DNA of 9,580 nucleotides from JBEKVE01 sp049514335 (lineage in GTDB: Bacteria > Actinomycetota > Acidimicrobiia > Acidimicrobiales > UBA8190), in assembly GCA_049514335.1 (NCBI GenBank), contig JBEKVE010000118.1, positions 1-9,580 of the forward strand. Reading direction: 5' to 3'. This document shows, piece by piece, positions 6,648-9,580 of this stretch. How positions within the stretch are numbered: the first letter of the stretch is position 1; each line of letters begins with the position of its first letter. A model generated the notes under the pieces. The model saw only the letters and a program-made list of their open reading frames with translations, did no database searches and had not been told where the DNA came from. The position numbers and the translations under genes were made by a program.

Positions 6648-6793
6648 GGGCGGCTCGTGCCGTGCGGGACGGCGATGACGACCGACGCCTGCCAGGCCGC
6701 CCCCGGAGTACGCTCAGGGCTCCCCCGCCGACCGCTCCGATTGCGGAAAAAACGGGTGTGATTGCCACAGCGTTCGTGCGTGGTCCGTACCAC

Positions 6794-6798
6794 GGAGG
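6794..6798 (+). promoter_or_regulatory. Ribosome binding site deciding the ATG start at 6806
   Basis: GGAGG seven bases before ATG 6806. The frame is open upstream to an ATG at 6638 inside the operator, but that extension is low-complexity Arg/Pro-rich and lacks a ribosome site. Confidence 0.75.
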
Positions 6799-6805
6799 CC
6801 GATAC

Positions 6806-7105
6806 ATGGCGGTGGGCGTTCAGCTGGACTTCCTCGGCGCCACCTTGGAGCAGTACGACGCCATCAACGAGATCATCGGCCGACTTCCCGGTGGACCGGC
6901 GGCAGCCCACGAGGTCTTTCATCTCGCCTCTCCCACAGAGGACGGCTTCCGCGTGATCGACGTATGGGAGTCGACCGATGCCTTCGACCAGTTCCTTCGA
7001 GAGAGGCTGACGCCCGCCTTCGAGGAAGTCGCCGTGCCGAACCCGCCGTCGATCACGACCTTCGAGATCCATGACTTCGCCGTCGGGTCTCGGCGCGAGA
7101 CCTAA
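6806..7105 (+). CDS. ABM / dimeric alpha-beta barrel family small protein (99 aa)
   Basis: Probable member of the ABM-like dimeric alpha-beta barrel proteins (antibiotic biosynthesis monooxygenase fold). Many of these have no known reaction, and some oxidise aromatic polyketides or handle small hydrophobic molecules without cofactor. Visible features are a first strand (MAVGVQLDFLG), a helix (TLEQYDAINEIIGRL, 13-27), His35 and His39 in AAHEVFHL, a central strand and turn GFRVIDVWES (47-56), then helix TDAFDQFLRERLTPAFEE (57-74) and a last strand (TTFEIHDF). The DVWES-AFDQFL pattern is the part I rely on. The full length fits the family. The gene runs divergently from the MarR/ABC operon, with the MarR operator between them, so joint regulation and a role in handling the same compound are plausible but inferred. 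Confidence 0.72.
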   Translation: MAVGVQLDFLGATLEQYDAINEIIGRLPGGPAAAHEVFHLASPTEDGFRVIDVWESTDAFDQFLRERLTPAFEEVAVPNPPSITTFEIHDFAVGSRRET

Positions 7106-7117
7106 GCCCGAGTCCCG

Positions 7118-7141
7118 GCGCGACGCCACCAGGTGTCGTGC
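7118..7141. terminator. Bidirectional terminator candidate between convergent genes
   Basis: A 10-bp stem (7118-7127 with 7132-7141, two G-T wobbles) with an ACCA tetraloop. It sits in the 45-base gap between the convergent stops of the ABM-like gene and the neocarzinostatin-like gene. No T-tract is present on either strand. Position and stability are the evidence. Confidence 0.55.
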
Positions 7142-7150
7142 GGGGTCCGC

Positions 7151-7729
7151 TTACGGTTCACCGCTGAAGGTGATCGGCGTAGAGACGACTTGGTGGGCGG
7201 TGTCGTACAGCACCAGCACGCACGTCACACCCGAGGCTTCCTGCGCCGGGGTCGGTGGGCAGGGGTAGTTCTGGGCGTCGGCTCTCGCATGCTTTCCCGC
7301 CGAATCGAAGTGCTCACACGCCCCGAAGATCTGCTGGTGTCCGCACGGCGGTCCGAGCTGGTGGCTCAGGCGGACCTGGAACGTCGTCCAAAGGGTCCCT
7401 GACGAGCTGGTGGAGACGAGGCGCTTGAGTGACGGCGGACTACAGCCGACCGGGATCGCCTGGTCGAAGGGTGGACCGACGACCACCGTGGGCTCGCCCC
7501 GAGCGCCGTTGCACTCCACGATGTACCCATAGGCATTGGGAGTCAGGCCGCTTCCGGACACCCTCACGACCTGCTTCTGCCCGAGACCGGATGCGGGGCT
7601 CACGTGGAGCGTCCCGGCGGCGAAGGCCGAATTGCTGGCGAGGGCCACGACGCCCCCGACGATGAGCGCCACCGCGGCCAACCAGCGGCGCACCAAGAAC
7701 GGTCGAGCCCCCCGCCTGCGAGGAGTCAT
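7151..7729 (-). CDS. Secreted neocarzinostatin/macromomycin-like beta-sandwich protein
   Basis: A 192-residue exported protein. Residues 1-38 are a Sec signal peptide: Arg-rich start, hydrophobic core LAAVALIVGGVVALA, and cleavage likely near AFA at 36-38. The mature part begins LHVSPASGLGQKQVVRVSGSGL, followed by GYIVECNG. This is the opening strand pattern of the neocarzinostatin fold (VTPSSGLSDG...V.V.G.GL), and a late VTCVLVLYD and ITFSG match its closing strands. Six cysteines (73, 96, 129, 138, 157, 170) could make three disulfides. It is longer than true enediyne apoproteins, with an inserted Cys- and His-containing loop (about 122-158), and no enediyne genes are near. A carrier role is therefore not claimed. 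The ATG at 7729 was chosen because it begins the signal peptide. The frame extends upstream, but with non-protein-like sequence. Confidence 0.72.
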   Translation of the reverse strand: MTPRRRGARPFLVRRWLAAVALIVGGVVALASNSAFAAGTLHVSPASGLGQKQVVRVSGSGLTPNAYGYIVECNGARGEPTVVVGPPFDQAIPVGCSPPSLKRLVSTSSSGTLWTTFQVRLSHQLGPPCGHQQIFGACEHFDSAGKHARADAQNYPCPPTPAQEASGVTCVLVLYDTAHQVVSTPITFSGEP

Positions 7730-8271
7730 CGATCCCGCGTCCCCTCGGTCGCCTCTTCTACCGGCGTGCCGGGTCGACGACGTGCATTTCCCCCCACCAC
7801 CCAGAAGATACGCCCGCGTGCTGCAGTGCTCAACACCCTCCGCCACACCACGGGCCGCCCGGCTCGGAAGGTGGCGGGGTCGGGACCTGATCGAATGACG
7901 CCTCACTCGCGCACGTCCCTGGCCCCGCCAGACCCCCCCGCAGCCCACGAGCCCGGTGAAGGCCGTGGGCCAACGATCGAAGCCTACGCCTGACCACTAT
8001 GCGTGACTAGACGTCACTTTTGATGAACCTGCGGCGACGAGGAGGACGGGGTACACACCGGCGTGCCGAACCAGAGGGCTGGCGGCGCGAACAGCACCGA
8101 AGAGGGCCGGGCGGGGGCGGAGGAAGGGTAAGGCGGTCGACGGGCGCCGAGCCGGTCGCCCGAGCTGCCCGTCACATCCATCCCGGCGTGCGTCCCGCTT
8201 GCTCGACCACCAACGACACATGCCTTTGCACCGACCACGGTTCTGGGGGAGGTCGATGTTGGGTCACGGCG
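7730..8271. other. Intergenic region with no supported gene
   Basis: About 540 bases between the starts of one minus-strand gene and the end of the next. The open frames here are Arg/Pro/Ser-rich shadows without good ribosome sites. The only distinct structures are the hairpin at 7943-7970 and a small GTGAC/GTCAC inverted repeat (8003-8007 with 8013-8017). The promoter of the neocarzinostatin-like gene must lie in the left part, but no clear -35/-10 pair stands out. Confidence 0.5.
7943..7970. terminator. Strong GC-rich hairpin, terminator candidate
   Basis: GCCCACG (7943-7949) pairs with CGTGGGC (7964-7970). After a one-base bulge the stem continues GCC/GGC (7951-7953 with 7961-7963), closing a seven-base loop. 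It lies about 300 bases beyond the end of the DUF1003-like gene on the minus strand and 214 bases before the neocarzinostatin-like start. It could end transcription between them. Confidence 0.3.
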
Positions 8272-8796
8272 CTACTGCGACGTCGGTGTCGGGAACTTGC
8301 TGTCGATGTAGGCATGAAGATCATTGCGAAGGTCGCTGAGGCCGCCCTGTTCATTGAGATCGAGAGCGTGAATGATCCGTTCCGCATCGTCAAAGGTCTT
8401 GGCCGCCCGGACGTCGGCGGCTTCGTTCTGGAGGTTCTGGCCAACCATCAGCGATGGCAGGAGGACGAGTTGCAAAAAGGTCTGGGCGACCCAGGCCACC
8501 AGGGCGATGATGCTGGTCTTGATGAGAACGGCGGGGAAGGCGCTGCGGAACACGTGGAATCCGGAGAGCACGGCAGGGAGCGAGCAAAGAGCCAAGAGGC
8601 AGAAAACCCAGAAGCACGTCATCGTTCCGACATATTTGGTCAGTGCCAGCGCCACCTTCTTGTTGAATCGCTGGTAGGCCGAATTGGTCGGCAGGTGGTC
8701 CACGACCCTGGCATGGACCGGACGGACATGATTGCCGACCTTCGTCCACCCATGGCTGGGCTGCTTGGACGCTGCCGTGGTCCCGGGCACAGTCAT
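8272..8796 (-). CDS. Small membrane protein, DUF1003-like
   Basis: A 174-residue inner-membrane protein of unknown function. A polar N-terminus (1-55) is followed by two transmembrane helices (about 58-80, TMTCFWVFCLLALCSLPAV, and about 88-118, ending FLQLVLLPSLMVGQNLQN) and a helical, acidic cytoplasmic tail (121-174, with DVRAAKTFDDAERIIHAL). Two helices, then a conserved polar turn with a QN pair and a charged helix, is the layout of DUF1003 family proteins, so I assign it there tentatively. The ATG at 8796 has an AGGGAG ribosome site at the right distance. It stands alone, with no operon partner within 300 bases on either side. A long frame on the opposite strand over the same region is a coding shadow. 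Confidence 0.68.
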   Translation of the reverse strand: MTVPGTTAASKQPSHGWTKVGNHVRPVHARVVDHLPTNSAYQRFNKKVALALTKYVGTMTCFWVFCLLALCSLPAVLSGFHVFRSAFPAVLIKTSIIALVAWVAQTFLQLVLLPSLMVGQNLQNEAADVRAAKTFDDAERIIHALDLNEQGGLSDLRNDLHAYIDSKFPTPTSQ

Positions 8797-9261
8797 GGCA
8801 TCTCCCTTTCGTCGGTCTTCGTTCTCATGACGCGATCACGAGCCACCTTCCTGGCTCACTTCGCCCCGACCCGGTACAACTGACCGGTATCCCAGCGATC
8901 GCCGTTCGCACGACCACTGTCAGAGGGTCGGCGCTGGTCCGTACTGCCTGCAGCTCGTCCGGGAGGCTGGCTGGACGCCGCTCAGGCGCCCTACCGCAGC
9001 CCACGTCGGGAGACCGAGCTCGGCCCAGGGGACAGCCCGCAACCCGACGGTCGGAGCGTGAATGCGTGGATTCGCCACGCCTGGGTCGGGTACCAGCCCC
9101 ACATCGTGTCGATACGATGGCGGGAGTTTCCCGCAATCCTCGCCATAATCCCGAGAAGGGGGTCGGGGGCCCGGGTGCACGAAAGGAGGCTTCACCGTTT
9201 TGTCGCCCGTCAGGGCGGGAAGCACCTGCTCAGGGACTCTCTGGGCAGCTCAGAGGTAAAC
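8797..9261. other. Intergenic region between the DUF1003-like gene and the tRNA-Pro half
   Basis: No gene is supported. Distinct elements are an inverted repeat GAGCCA/TGGCTC (8840-8845 with 8852-8857) about 45 bases upstream of the DUF1003-like start, GCGGGA/TCCCGC (9120-9125 with 9129-9134), CGCCC/GGGCG (9204-9208 with 9213-9217), and an 8-bp stem just before the tRNA (9226-9233 with 9241-9248). A strong AAAGGAGG (9182-9189) precedes only a 19-codon TTG frame (9200-9259), so it is probably not a working start. Confidence 0.5.
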
Positions 9262-9300
9262 CGGGGAGTCGCGCAGCCTGGCAGCGCACCTGCTTTGGGA
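9262..9300 (+). tRNA. tRNA-Pro(UGG), 5' half only (disrupted)
   Basis: The 39 bases match a bacterial proline tRNA in every element up to position 38: acceptor 5' strand CGGGGAG (9262-9268), T8, D stem GCGC/GCGC (9271-9274 with 9284-9287) around loop AGCCTGGCA with the conserved A14, GG and A21, A26, anticodon 5' stem CCTGC (9289-9293) and anticodon loop TTTGGGA (9294-9300) with anticodon TGG. The expected 3' partner GCAGG and the T-arm are absent: TTATTCGGCG follows, and no matching 3' half appears in the remaining 280 bases. Translating this strand gives GVAQPGSAPALG, a peptide well known as a mis-called tRNA-Pro, which supports the identity. It may be a recombination remnant, an interrupted gene or an assembly break. 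Confidence 0.7.
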
Positions 9301-9580
9301 TTATTCGGCGCTGAACGCTGTGCTGACAGCATGGCCCTGAAACGGGCTAGGCCCACCACCCTCGTCCGGGACAAGAACGCTCCCCCACCCCTTCACCGGT
9401 TCGGCCACGTCCTGTCCTTTGTGCATGGCCGTTCTGGCGCTAGCTTCTCCAGGGCCTTCCACGTTGGACAGCCAAGCTCGGCCCGGCTCCCTGCTCAGGG
9501 TCGCCCAGGGCGCACAGACCGGGGGTAGGCATCTCCACTGTGGACTAATGGCCCTGGGACGAGTGCCCCCGAGTTGCCAC
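9301..9580 (+). other. Unassigned sequence after the broken tRNA
   Basis: No gene or tRNA 3' half is recognised on either strand. A short hairpin GCTGT-GCTG-ACAGC (9317-9330) lies 16 bases past the break. ATGGCCCTG occurs twice (9331-9339 and 9548-9556). If an element or intron interrupts the tRNA, this would be its left end and would continue beyond the window. Confidence 0.4.

Noticed and set aside
4987..6678. 563-codon plus-strand frame across the ABC operon
   Set aside because: The minus strand encodes complete ABC ATPase, permease and MarR proteins with all motifs, so this frame is a coding shadow.
7730..7948. 73-residue upstream extension of the neocarzinostatin-like protein
   Set aside because: The extension is low-complexity and would bury the signal peptide in the interior of the protein.
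8020..8883. 287-codon plus-strand frame
   Set aside because: It is opposite the two-helix membrane protein, which has a good ribosome site and membrane segments. The plus product has no recognisable features.
9058..9528. 156-codon plus-strand frame containing GVAQPGSAPALG
   Set aside because: That peptide is a known false translation of tRNA-Pro. The frame runs through the tRNA half and has no ribosome site.
9301..9580. Group I intron interrupting the tRNA-Pro
   Set aside because: Considered because such introns sit in anticodon loops, but I could not recognise the conserved core pairings or a guide sequence complementary to the 5' exon. It is kept only as an alternative to test.

Overview
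The window is high-GC bacterial DNA with strong G/C third-position bias, several GTG starts and one apparently leaderless gene. This fits an actinobacterium. The repeat style of the large secreted protein is reminiscent of Acidimicrobiia-type genomes, but that placement is inference and nothing here fixes the taxon.

Layout, left to right: (1) 51-488 (+), a Fur-family zinc/iron-type regulator, possibly cut at its 5' end by the window edge. (2) 489-859, a long leader or intergenic region with a 10-bp terminator-like hairpin after fur, a doubtful 36-codon ORF, and then a dense run of inverted repeats, two of which are mutually exclusive. (3) 860-4033 (+), a 1057-residue secreted protein with 14 propeller-type repeats, three Ig-like repeats (two nearly identical in DNA) and a C-terminal putative Ig domain. 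(4) 4054-4290 (-), a small coiled-coil protein. (5) 4449-6611 (-), a tightly overlapping operon marR > ABC ATPase > ABC-2 permease, which looks like a self-regulated drug or lipid exporter. Its promoter lies inside a palindromic operator. (6) 6806-7105 (+), a divergently transcribed 99-residue protein of ABM/dimeric alpha-beta barrel type. (7) 7151-7729 (-), a secreted neocarzinostatin-like beta-sandwich protein with six cysteines. (8) 8272-8796 (-), a small two-helix membrane protein resembling DUF1003 proteins. (9) 9262-9300 (+), the exact 5' half of a tRNA-Pro(UGG), which stops at the end of the anticodon loop and runs into unrelated sequence.

The clearest working unit is the MarR/ABC exporter operon plus the divergent ABM-like gene, probably controlled together from 6605-6644. 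The other genes look independent: a cell-surface/secreted set (propeller-Ig protein, neocarzinostatin-like protein) and small membrane or coiled-coil proteins. No CRISPR array, transposase, integrase or phage gene was found. The most unusual items are the broken tRNA-Pro, the 14-repeat propeller-Ig architecture with its structured leader, and the membrane-anchor-like N-terminus on the ABC ATPase. I see no convincing evidence of a wholly new multi-gene system.
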